From contig DQCL01000143.1 in assembly GCA_003533975.1 (NCBI GenBank), forward strand, positions 3,809-19,954: a stretch of 16,146 nucleotides of DNA. The letters are read 5' to 3'. A program made the position numbers and the translations under genes. Of this stretch, positions 1 to 6,387 are shown in pieces. The notes below the pieces were generated by a model. It worked only from the letters and a program-made list of their open reading frames with translations, made no database searches and was not told the origin of the DNA. Each line of letters begins with the position of its first letter. Position 1 is the stretch's first letter. Origin of the DNA: Octadecabacter sp. Its GTDB lineage: Bacteria; Pseudomonadota; Alphaproteobacteria; Rhodobacterales; Rhodobacteraceae.

Positions 1-46
1 GGGGCGGTTGCTCCTTCGGCACCAACTTGTGGTTGGTTCTCCCAAC
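1..46 (-). promoter_or_regulatory. Glycine riboswitch, first aptamer, cut by the window edge
   Basis: On the minus strand the RNA begins with GGGAGA (43 down to 38), followed by a stem ACCAAC/GTTGGT closing a CACAA loop. Next comes the hallmark core GCCGAAGGAGCAA (complement of 8-20) and then CCGCCCC at the edge. This order matches the conserved first half of a glycine aptamer. The partner of the first stem (usually CTCTCAGG) would lie outside the window. In this family the switch usually turns on the glycine cleavage operon (gcvTHP), so the controlled gene is expected to the left of position 1, transcribed leftward. The identification rests on recognition of the motif. The regulated gene is inference. 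Confidence 0.85.
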
Positions 47-60
47 GTCGATTTGGCCGC

Positions 61-89
61 ATAATTGCCCTTTGAAAGCTGGGACGCAA
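61..89 (-). promoter_or_regulatory. Candidate promoter of the glycine riboswitch transcript
   Basis: Reading the minus strand, TTGCGT (89-84) is followed after exactly 17 bases by AATTAT (66-61), which matches four of six positions of TATAAT. Transcription would then start near 54, a few bases before the first riboswitch base at about 46. That is where a short-leader riboswitch would be expected to start. The assignment is by sequence only, and the -35 and -10 are both imperfect. Confidence 0.4.
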
Positions 90-354
90 GTGCTTTATCT
101 TACACTAATGAGCAGTAATTAGCAGCCGGAACTGCCTGAAAACTCAAATGATCTCTGTCGACATGCATCAGCGGCAAAAACACAGCCTCGGACAACGATC
201 CGGTTGGGATCGGGCGATTCGAGGGGCCGGGTGACGCAGACCCTTCTTGTGCCTTTACGATTGCATTTTTCGAGCGCCTCGGGTTTGACGTGTTCGCAAC
301 GCTGGCCAACACTGGCCGATCACATACGGTGGCTCTTACAAAGGGCTTTGGAAA
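90..354. other. Intergenic region without a recognisable gene
   Basis: This divergent spacer lies between the riboswitch promoter and the glycerate kinase. It holds a small inverted repeat, CTAAT at 105-109 and ATTAG at 118-122, which could be an operator. A frame that is open from 152 runs straight into the kinase gene, but its translation resembles nothing I know and it has no ribosome binding site of its own. I see no RNA gene or further coding region. Confidence 0.5.
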
Positions 355-364
355 AGGAAACATG

Positions 365-1639
365 ATGCGTACTTTTGCGTCCGACCCGCGTGGTTTTCTA
401 ACGGGGCTTTTCGAGGAGGCGGTCCTTGCGGCGGACCCTATGCGTATTGTGCCTGCGCATTTGCCTGACCGACCTAAAGGGCGGTTGCTGATTATTGGCG
501 CGGGCAAGGCCAGTGCGCGAATGGCAGAAGCCGTCGAAGCGCACTATGGCCGTTGCGAAGGTCTTGTGATTACGCGTTATGGCTATGAACGCCCAACGCA
601 AGGTATTGAAATTGTTCAAGCATCACACCCCGTTCCAGACGCTGCAGGAGAAACTGCGACACGCCGGTTGTTCGATCTGGTATCTGGTTTGGGGGCTGAC
701 GATGTCGTCATTGCGTTAATCTCCGGCGGTGGTTCCGCATTATTGTGCGCTCCTACAGACGGGCTGAAGATTGAAGATAAGATCGCGGTTAACACTGCGC
801 TGCTTGCGTCGGGTGCGCCGATAGGGGAAATGAATGTTGTTCGCAAACACCTTAGCCGTGTGAAGGGCGGGCAGCTTGCTGCCGCGTGCCATCCAGCACA
901 GCTTTTGACACTCTTGATTTCCGATGTTCCCGGCGATGACCCTAGTGAAATTGCCTCAGGGCCAACGGTTGGGGATACTAGCACGGCGCAAGATGCACGT
1001 GCGATTGTTAAGCGACGTGGCATTGTTTTGCCCCCGCATGTATCGCGCGCACTTGCCGGCAAGACCCACGTGGTTTCCCCAGATGATCCACGCCTTGCGC
1101 GGGCGGAGACTAAGATTATCGCAGCGCCGTCGCACTCTCTTGGGACGGCTGCAGGCATTGCGGAAAGCGCTGGGCTAGACGTGCGGTTGCTTGGGGATGC
1201 CATTGAAGGGGAAGCGCGTGAGGTTGGTCATGAGCAAGCTCAACTCGCGATGATGTTGCAGTCGAAAATGGCTGCGAACGACACGCCGATTTTGCTGTTG
1301 TCCGGCGGCGAATGCACGGTCACGCGGCGTGGTGATGGTGTCGGAGGGCCCAACGCAGAATTCGTGTTGTCCACGGCATCGGCGCTTAATGGGCAGGACG
1401 GCATCCATGTTCTTGCCTGTGATACAGATGGTGTCGATGGCGCCGCTGAAGTTGCGGGCGCATATGCTGGACCGGACACCATTGCTAAGGCGGAAAAGTC
1501 TGGGGTGTCGCTTCAGGAGGCCCTCACACGCAACGACGCGCATACGTTCTTTGCCGCGATAGAGGATCAAATTGTGACGGGCCCAACGCTCACGAATGTA
1601 AACGATTTCAGGGCGATTCTGATCTTCCCAATCAGCTAA
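365..1639 (+). CDS. Glycerate 2-kinase (MOFRL / DUF4147 family, TtuD/GckA-like)
   Basis: A protein of 424 residues, normal for the family, which phosphorylates D-glycerate with ATP to 2-phosphoglycerate. It feeds carbon from glyoxylate, serine or tartronate routes into glycolysis. Visible hallmarks are GAGKAS near residues 45-50, the glycine-rich ISGGGSALL segment near 120, NVVRKHLSRVKGGQLA near 160, SDVPGDDPSEIASGPT near 190, and a C-terminal MOFRL-like half with LLLSGGECTVT and ACDTDGVDG. The family was formerly annotated as hydroxypyruvate reductase. Two ATGs occur at 362 and 365. AGGA at 355-358 lies 6 bases before the second and only 3 before the first, so 365 is preferred. The frame is open further upstream to 152, but that part has no homology I recognise. 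It is divergent from the glycine riboswitch, which fits a shared role in glycine/serine/glycerate metabolism (inference). Confidence 0.9.
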   Translation: MRTFASDPRGFLTGLFEEAVLAADPMRIVPAHLPDRPKGRLLIIGAGKASARMAEAVEAHYGRCEGLVITRYGYERPTQGIEIVQASHPVPDAAGETATRRLFDLVSGLGADDVVIALISGGGSALLCAPTDGLKIEDKIAVNTALLASGAPIGEMNVVRKHLSRVKGGQLAAACHPAQLLTLLISDVPGDDPSEIASGPTVGDTSTAQDARAIVKRRGIVLPPHVSRALAGKTHVVSPDDPRLARAETKIIAAPSHSLGTAAGIAESAGLDVRLLGDAIEGEAREVGHEQAQLAMMLQSKMAANDTPILLLSGGECTVTRRGDGVGGPNAEFVLSTASALNGQDGIHVLACDTDGVDGAAEVAGAYAGPDTIAKAEKSGVSLQEALTRNDAHTFFAAIEDQIVTGPTLTNVNDFRAILIFPIS

Positions 1640-1734
1640 GGTCAGATGGCGTTCGCGCTGAACGGATGCAAAAATTGGTGGCTTATACATTCACGCGCAA
1701 TAATGTTAGTGACTCCGAAAAGGACTAGGCCTCT

Positions 1735-2991
1735 ATGTCACTTCTACAAATCGCGTCTTTGTTAATTGTTCTGGCGGGGGCATTTGGAACCGTTAACTAT
1801 CTGTTCCTACGTCTTCCGTCATCGATCGGTATTCTGGTGGTGGCGCTGATTGCTTCCTTTGCGGTGATCGTAACAGACGCGCTTTTCCCATCATTGACGG
1901 TCGAAGAGCAAATTCGCGCGCAGGTGCTTGAGTTCGAATTTTCCGAGGCACTGCTGGAAGGTATGTTGGGCCTCTTGTTGTTTGCAGGTGCGCTGCATGT
2001 AAAACTTTCCGATCTTAAAAAGGCTTGGCTTGTCATTTTGTTGATGGCGACGATGGGCGTCGGTATTTCAACGGCAATCGTTGGTTTTGGGTTCAGCTGG
2101 GTCACCGGTATGCCCCTGATGATTGCGCTTGTTTTTGGGGCCCTTATCTCACCCACTGATCCGGTTGCTGTGCTTGGAGTTCTGCGAGAGGCGGACTTGC
2201 CGAAGTCCTTAGAGACGAAGATTGCAGGCGAGAGCCTGTTCAATGACGGCGTTGGCTATGTGGTCTTTCTTGTCCTCGTTGGGATCGCCTTTCCGAGTGA
2301 CGATCACCACGGGTCAGGGCTCGTGGATGCTGCTTTGTTGTTCGTTCAGGAAGCCGTCGGAGGTGTCATTCTAGGTGTCGTTTTGGGGTGGCTTACGTTT
2401 CGCGTCATGCGTCAGATTGATGACTATTCACTTGAGGTGTTGATCACGCTTGGCCTCGCATTTGGCGGTTATGCGCTCGCGATTGAGTTGCATGTATCAG
2501 CGCCGATTATGGCCGTTTGTGCTGGTCTCTTGATCGGGGATATCGGCGCCAAACAGGGGATGTCAGAAGAAACCCGGGAATACGTCGACGCTTTTTGGAA
2601 GCTGATTGATGAAATCTTGAACGCCGTATTGTTCCTGATGATCGGGTTTGAGGTATTTGCGATCGTGTTTGAGACGGACTTACTTGTGTCTGGCGTGATG
2701 GCTATCTTCTTGGCGCTTCTTGCAAGGCTTTCAGCTGTGGCGGTGCCCGTTCTATTGTTGCAACCCTTCCAAACCTTCAGCAAAGGCGTGATCCCGATTA
2801 TGACATGGGGAGGATTGAAGGGCGGTATCTCTGTTGCACTTGCGTTGTCGTTACCTGATAGCGAGTGGAAACCTCTTATCCTCACGGCAACCTACATCGT
2901 TGTGGTTTTCTCGATCATTATACAGGGCCTCACCGTGACGAGAGTCGCAGAACGGGTCGGCCGTACGCCGGAACTTCCTGTACAGGATTAA
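1735..2991 (+). CDS. Na+/H+ antiporter, CPA1 (NhaP) family
   Basis: A hydrophobic inner-membrane protein of 418 residues with about a dozen predicted transmembrane stretches. It exchanges Na+ (or K+) for protons to control cytoplasmic pH and salt. Family motifs are clear: SPTDPVA at residues 139-145 and the AGESLFNDG segment at 164-172, which contains the Asn-Asp pair (N170, D171) used for cation exchange in CPA1 proteins. It lacks the long cytoplasmic tail found in many NhaP proteins, ending soon after the last hydrophobic segment. The ATG follows AGGA at 1721-1724 with a 10-base gap. It lies 95 bases after the glycerate kinase with no strong terminator between, so the two may be cotranscribed, although their functions are unrelated. 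The ion specificity cannot be read from the sequence. Confidence 0.9.
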   Translation: MSLLQIASLLIVLAGAFGTVNYLFLRLPSSIGILVVALIASFAVIVTDALFPSLTVEEQIRAQVLEFEFSEALLEGMLGLLLFAGALHVKLSDLKKAWLVILLMATMGVGISTAIVGFGFSWVTGMPLMIALVFGALISPTDPVAVLGVLREADLPKSLETKIAGESLFNDGVGYVVFLVLVGIAFPSDDHHGSGLVDAALLFVQEAVGGVILGVVLGWLTFRVMRQIDDYSLEVLITLGLAFGGYALAIELHVSAPIMAVCAGLLIGDIGAKQGMSEETREYVDAFWKLIDEILNAVLFLMIGFEVFAIVFETDLLVSGVMAIFLALLARLSAVAVPVLLLQPFQTFSKGVIPIMTWGGLKGGISVALALSLPDSEWKPLILTATYIVVVFSIIIQGLTVTRVAERVGRTPELPVQD

Positions 2992-2994
2992 TCA

Positions 2995-3010
2995 GCCCGA
3001 CACGTCGGGC
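2995..3010. terminator. Short hairpin between convergent genes
   Basis: GCCCGA and TCGGGC form a 6-bp stem around a CACG loop, four bases after the antiporter stop. There is no T-run on either side, so it is at best a weak or Rho-assisted end for the antiporter transcript. It could serve both convergent genes. Confidence 0.35.
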
Positions 3011-3098
3011 CAGCCTGAGGGTCGTTGCATGTTTGGCGATGCTCGTTCAACGCTAAGCTTGCTTCGGAAACGGTATGCCTTGCGCTTCCATGATATCG

Positions 3099-3506
3099 CT
3101 ATTCGCAGATATTTTCGGCAATGAAGCAGTTCGAACCGATGCATCCATCCCAGCCCTCGGCCTTGATCGACTGGGACCTCTCACCGAACTCGCCCTCTAC
3201 AATTTCGACCGACTGGATCCGATCGAAGCGGAAGATTCGCTTGGACTCATAGTCCCGCCCGTTCGTGCAACCGCGGGTCTGCCAACCATGCATATAGAGT
3301 TGTCCATTGTTGCCGACGCCGACTTGGTGCACGTCAACGCGCCGTGGGAGGCAATCTTTATCTTCGTCTCCGTCGTAAATAACTTCTACGACACGGCCTG
3401 TTTCAGCAGCCTCGCAAAGGAGTGCCTCATGTTCCGATTGGGCCTGAGCGGATGAGCAAAGCGCAATGGATGTGACCGCAGCGAGTGTGTGTTGCATGAC
3501 GTTCAT
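3099..3506 (-). CDS. Secreted cysteine-rich protein with WYL-like core, function unknown
   Basis: A protein of 135 residues. The N-terminus (residues 1-22) ends in SSAQAQ and looks like a Sec signal peptide cut after Ala22. It is not a lipobox, because Leu precedes Cys17. The mature part has six cysteines (near 31, 52, 80, 122, 127, 134), which fits disulfide bonding in the periplasm. Residues about 37-104 contain GRVVEVIYDG, RRVDVHQVG, GQLYMHGWQTRG and RIFRFDRIQSVEIVEG. This spacing recalls the small beta-barrel WYL-like fold (strand, strand, L-x-x-W, R-x-F-x-x-D-R-I). I do not know a function. The start at 3506 is chosen because GAGGAAGG sits 6 bases upstream and the signal peptide follows at once; a longer frame to 3569 adds 21 residues that would bury the signal. 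It is convergent with the antiporter and transcribed alone. Confidence 0.75.
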   Translation of the reverse strand: MNVMQHTLAAVTSIALCSSAQAQSEHEALLCEAAETGRVVEVIYDGDEDKDCLPRRVDVHQVGVGNNGQLYMHGWQTRGCTNGRDYESKRIFRFDRIQSVEIVEGEFGERSQSIKAEGWDGCIGSNCFIAENICE

Positions 3507-3645
3507 AAGTGGCCTTCCTCGGTGACGGGCGATTATGTCTAACAGTTCGAACACTACTGGCAACGGCAACGGGGGCCAATGCCATGTTTTAGGCCTTCTA
3601 TGTGCGTTTCGCTTGTGGAGTTGCAGGGAAAATCAGAACGTCGTC

Positions 3646-3674
3646 TTGACGCCCCAAATTCCCTGAAATAGGAA
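3646..3674 (+). promoter_or_regulatory. Promoter of tRNA-Gly
   Basis: CTTGACG at 3645-3651 gives a near-perfect -35 (TTGACG). After 17 bases comes TAGGAA at 3669-3674 as a weak -10. Initiation would fall a few bases before the tRNA 5' end at 3685, as usual for tRNA genes in this group. Confidence 0.5.
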
Positions 3675-3684
3675 GTCGTTGGTC

Positions 3685-3759
3685 GCGGGTGTTGTGTAAT
3701 GGTTAAGACCCCAGTTTTCCAAACTGGAGATGGGGGTTCGATTCCCCCCACCCGCTCCA
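3685..3759 (+). tRNA. tRNA-Gly (anticodon TCC)
   Basis: The 7-bp acceptor stem GCGGGTG/CACCCGC, discriminator T and encoded CCA (3757-3759) are all present. The anticodon stem CCAGT/ACTGG encloses the loop TTTCCAA, giving anticodon TCC at 3718-3720. The T-arm is GGGGG-TTCGATT-CCCCC. It reads GGA, and by wobble GGG, codons. Confidence 0.97.
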
Positions 3760-3820
3760 TTCTTCCAAACACCGCTTTTGTCATCGAGGCCGCCGTTTTG
3801 GTGCTGCCAGAAGTGATGGT

Positions 3821-3849
3821 TTGGAAAATTTTTGCATAAATTGTGAAAT
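3821..3849 (+). promoter_or_regulatory. Candidate promoter of the ABC exporter gene
   Basis: TTGGAA at 3821-3826 and TGAAAT at 3844-3849 are separated by 17 bases, in an A/T-rich stretch between tRNA-Gly and the transporter. It is the best match I find in this spacer but both hexamers are imperfect. Confidence 0.25.
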
Positions 3850-3938
3850 TTCGGCACCTAAGAAACAGATGCAGGGTGCTGGGTGGTTGTGCGCTCTCGA
3901 AGTCATCATTAAGTCGTGTCCCTAACAAAGGATACACT

Positions 3939-5732
3939 ATGGCAAACGCCCCAAGAAAAGCTGAAATGGAACGCGAACGTTCAAAGGAGATCGGTGCGCT
4001 GGCTGCATTGTGGCCGTTCATGAAGCCGTATGGGTTGCTCATCGCGCTGGCGGGTATCGCGCTCGTGACCACGGCGATGTTGTCATTGGTGTTGCCCCTC
4101 GCCGTTCGTCGCGTTGTGGACAATTTCGATATCGCGGATCCGAGCCTTTTGGACGGGTATTTCGCGGCGGCGTTGGGCCTTGCTGCGCTTTTGGCTGTCG
4201 GCACGGCCCTGCGTTACTACTTTGTTACCCGACTAGGCGAACGCGTGGTCGCGGACATTCGCGTGGCGGTTTTTGACCGTATGATTTCGATGAGCCCTGC
4301 ATTTTTCGAACGGATCCTGACCGGAGAAGTCCTGAGCCGGATTACAACGGACACCACCGTCATACTTTCGGTTATCGGCAGTTCGGTGTCTGTCGCGTTG
4401 CGTAACGTTTTGATTTTGATCGGCGGTATCGGGCTGATGCTGTTCACGTCTGTTAAGATGTCATTGATGGTGCTTTGGCCGATTCCATTGATCGTGTTTC
4501 CGATCATTATTTTGGGGCGCAAAGTGCGCCGATTGAGTAAAGAAAACCAAGACTGGATCGCACAGAGTTCAGGTGATGCATCCGAACAATTGCTGAGTGC
4601 GCAGACCGTACAAGCCTTCACACATGAAGGCCAAAGCCGCGGTAACTTCCATCGCGTCACCGAGCAAAGTTTTCAGGCGGCCCGCAAACGTATCACCACC
4701 CGCGCGATTTTGACGGCTATCGTTATTTTCTTGGCGTTCAGTGCGATCGTTGGGTTCCTTTGGATGGGGGCCGCGGATGTTCGCGCAGGCAACATCACAG
4801 TCGGTGAACTGGTTCAATTCATGATCTATACGATCATGGTTGCCGGCGCGGTTGGCGCGTTGACCGAGATTTGGTCGGAATTGCAGCGTGCAGCTGGTGC
4901 GACAGAACGATTGGTGGAATTACTGAATACCCAAGACGCAGTGAGCGATCCTGTAAACGCGCTTCCCGCACCGGCAAACCGCCGAGGCGCGATCGAGTTT
5001 GAAGATGTCGTGTTCACGTATCCTGCACGCCCGGGTGTGCAGGCGCTGGATGGGGTGACATTCTCTGTAGAACCAGGAGAGACGGTCGCACTGGTAGGGC
5101 CGTCAGGTGCCGGTAAGACGACGATCATTCAACTGCTGTTGCGATTTTATGACCCGAGCGCGGGCCGCATTACAATTGATGGCGATGATCTGCGTGATCT
5201 GGATCGTTCGGACTTCCGACGTCACATGGCTCTCGTGCCGCAGGATCCCGTGATCTTCGCGGCCTCCGCGCGTGAGAACATCCGTTTTGGCCGCCCTGAG
5301 GCGACTGACGCCGAAGTAGAGGCCGCTGCAAAGGCCGCAGCAGCGCATGATTTCCTGACCGCGCTGCCCGATGGATACGATAGCTATGTCGGCGAGCGTG
5401 GCGTGATGCTTTCAGGTGGGCAGAAACAACGTGTCGCCATTGCGCGTGCTATCTTGCGCGATGCGCCGGTGTTGTTGCTTGATGAAGCGACAAGTGCGTT
5501 GGATGCAGAATCCGAACGCGCCGTGCAAAGCGCTGTTGATATCCTCTCCAAGGACCGCACAACGCTCATCGTCGCCCACCGTCTGGCAACAGTTAAGAAA
5601 GCAGACCGAATTATCGTTTTCGAAGAGGGTAAAATTGCAGCGACTGGCAACCATGATGACTTGGTGGCGCAAGGCGGACTTTATGCACGACTCGCCCGAC
5701 TACAGTTCACGGATGGCGCGCAAGCGGATTAA
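3939..5732 (+). CDS. ABC exporter half-transporter, permease plus ATPase (MsbA-related)
   Basis: A protein of 597 residues with the fused layout of ABCB-type exporters. A membrane domain with six predicted helices spans about residues 20-320, and a nucleotide-binding domain follows from about 350 to the end. Walker A GPSGAGKTT is at 387-395, the signature LSGGQKQR at 491-498, Walker B VLLLDE at 511-516 with catalytic Glu516, and the switch histidine is His547. All catalytic elements are intact, so it should work as a homodimer exporting a lipid or other hydrophobic substrate. The protein resembles the MsbA-related subgroup seen in alphaproteobacteria rather than true MsbA. The substrate is unknown. 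The start at 3939 has AAGGA six bases upstream, whereas the frame open to 3843 would add 32 residues overlapping the promoter region. It stands alone between tRNA-Gly and the Kbp gene. Confidence 0.92.
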   Translation: MANAPRKAEMERERSKEIGALAALWPFMKPYGLLIALAGIALVTTAMLSLVLPLAVRRVVDNFDIADPSLLDGYFAAALGLAALLAVGTALRYYFVTRLGERVVADIRVAVFDRMISMSPAFFERILTGEVLSRITTDTTVILSVIGSSVSVALRNVLILIGGIGLMLFTSVKMSLMVLWPIPLIVFPIIILGRKVRRLSKENQDWIAQSSGDASEQLLSAQTVQAFTHEGQSRGNFHRVTEQSFQAARKRITTRAILTAIVIFLAFSAIVGFLWMGAADVRAGNITVGELVQFMIYTIMVAGAVGALTEIWSELQRAAGATERLVELLNTQDAVSDPVNALPAPANRRGAIEFEDVVFTYPARPGVQALDGVTFSVEPGETVALVGPSGAGKTTIIQLLLRFYDPSAGRITIDGDDLRDLDRSDFRRHMALVPQDPVIFAASARENIRFGRPEATDAEVEAAAKAAAAHDFLTALPDGYDSYVGERGVMLSGGQKQRVAIARAILRDAPVLLLDEATSALDAESERAVQSAVDILSKDRTTLIVAHRLATVKKADRIIVFEEGKIAATGNHDDLVAQGGLYARLARLQFTDGAQAD

Positions 5733-5807
5733 TTCCCCCTTGAGGAATACTGACGAGAACGTCAAGGTTGCCCCAATATGAAAACCATTTCTTAGGGGAG
5801 AACAAAA

Positions 5808-6218
5808 ATGGGTCTGTTTAATTTTTGGAAGAAATCTGGCAAAGATGTTGCTGGTGAGCCGACAGCAGAAGCGCTGAACAAAGAAGTCGCGGATCTTGGT
5901 CTGGACGCAGAAGGCCTCGATATTTCTATTGAAGGCGACAAAGTTAAAATCAAAGGCAAAGCGGTTTCCAAGGAAGCGCGCGAGAAGATCATTCTTGCCG
6001 TTGGTAACGTCGAAGGTGTTGCTGAAGTCGAAGATGACAGCGACGACGGCGCGGTTTTCCACACAGTTGAAAAGGGCGACAACCTGTCAGCGATTGCTAA
6101 GAAGACTCTCGGTAGCGCCAATGCCTACATGAAGATTTTTGAAGCTAACAAGCCTATGCTCAGCCATCCTGACAAGATTTACCCAGGTCAGGTGCTGCGG
6201 ATTCCACAGGACGACTAA
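5808..6218 (+). CDS. kbp: Kbp/YgaU-like protein, BON and LysM domains
   Basis: A protein of 136 residues, close in size and layout to E. coli Kbp (YgaU), a cytoplasmic K+-binding protein made of a BON domain followed by LysM. The start MGLFNFWKKSG, the mid part with AVGNVEGVAEV (BON, about residues 20-75) and the C-terminal HTVEKGDNLSAIAKK and IFEANKPML...YPGQVLRIP (LysM, 84-133) all match. There is no signal peptide, so despite the LysM domain it should stay in the cytoplasm. The ATG has AGGGGAG seven bases upstream. It is a single-gene unit closed by a strong terminator. The gap after the ABC gene (75 bases) holds only a 5-bp hairpin at 5751-5764, so some readthrough from upstream is possible. 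Role in K+ sensing or osmotic response is by homology. Confidence 0.92.
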   Translation: MGLFNFWKKSGKDVAGEPTAEALNKEVADLGLDAEGLDISIEGDKVKIKGKAVSKEAREKIILAVGNVEGVAEVEDDSDDGAVFHTVEKGDNLSAIAKKTLGSANAYMKIFEANKPMLSHPDKIYPGQVLRIPQDD

Positions 6219-6255
6219 GTCTATTAACGAGTAACGAGTTTTCTGTTTACATGAG

Positions 6256-6289
6256 GGCCGCCCCAGAAATTTCTGGAGCGGCCTTTTTT
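6256..6289 (+). terminator. Rho-independent terminator after kbp
   Basis: GGCCGC at 6256-6261 pairs with GCGGCC at 6278-6283, and the stem continues through CCAGAAA/TTTCTGG after one C-A mismatch. Six T residues follow at 6284-6289. This is a textbook intrinsic terminator 37 bases after the kbp stop. Confidence 0.93.
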
Positions 6290-6387
6290 CGTAGCGTTAT
6301 ACTTGCGTGTCGCGACAAACCACCACATCGTGTACTTAGGGAAAACTGCCCTCAGGGGTAGGGAAATTAATAAGGGAGGAGCGAGCG

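Noticed and set aside
8..23. CTTCGGCACCA at the left edge as a possible tRNA 3' end
   Set aside because: No T-arm sequence precedes it, while the opposite strand fits the glycine riboswitch core exactly.
152..364. Open frame extending the glycerate kinase upstream by up to 71 residues
   Set aside because: The kinase family starts near MRTF. The extension has no recognisable homology, and the best ribosome binding site is directly before 365.
3554..4204. Minus-strand frames (also 3633-3857) containing GGIEPPSPVWKTG- or GGNRTPISSLENWG-like protein
   Set aside because: These are antisense translations of the tRNA-Gly gene, a well-known source of spurious proteins in databases. They also run across the ABC gene start.
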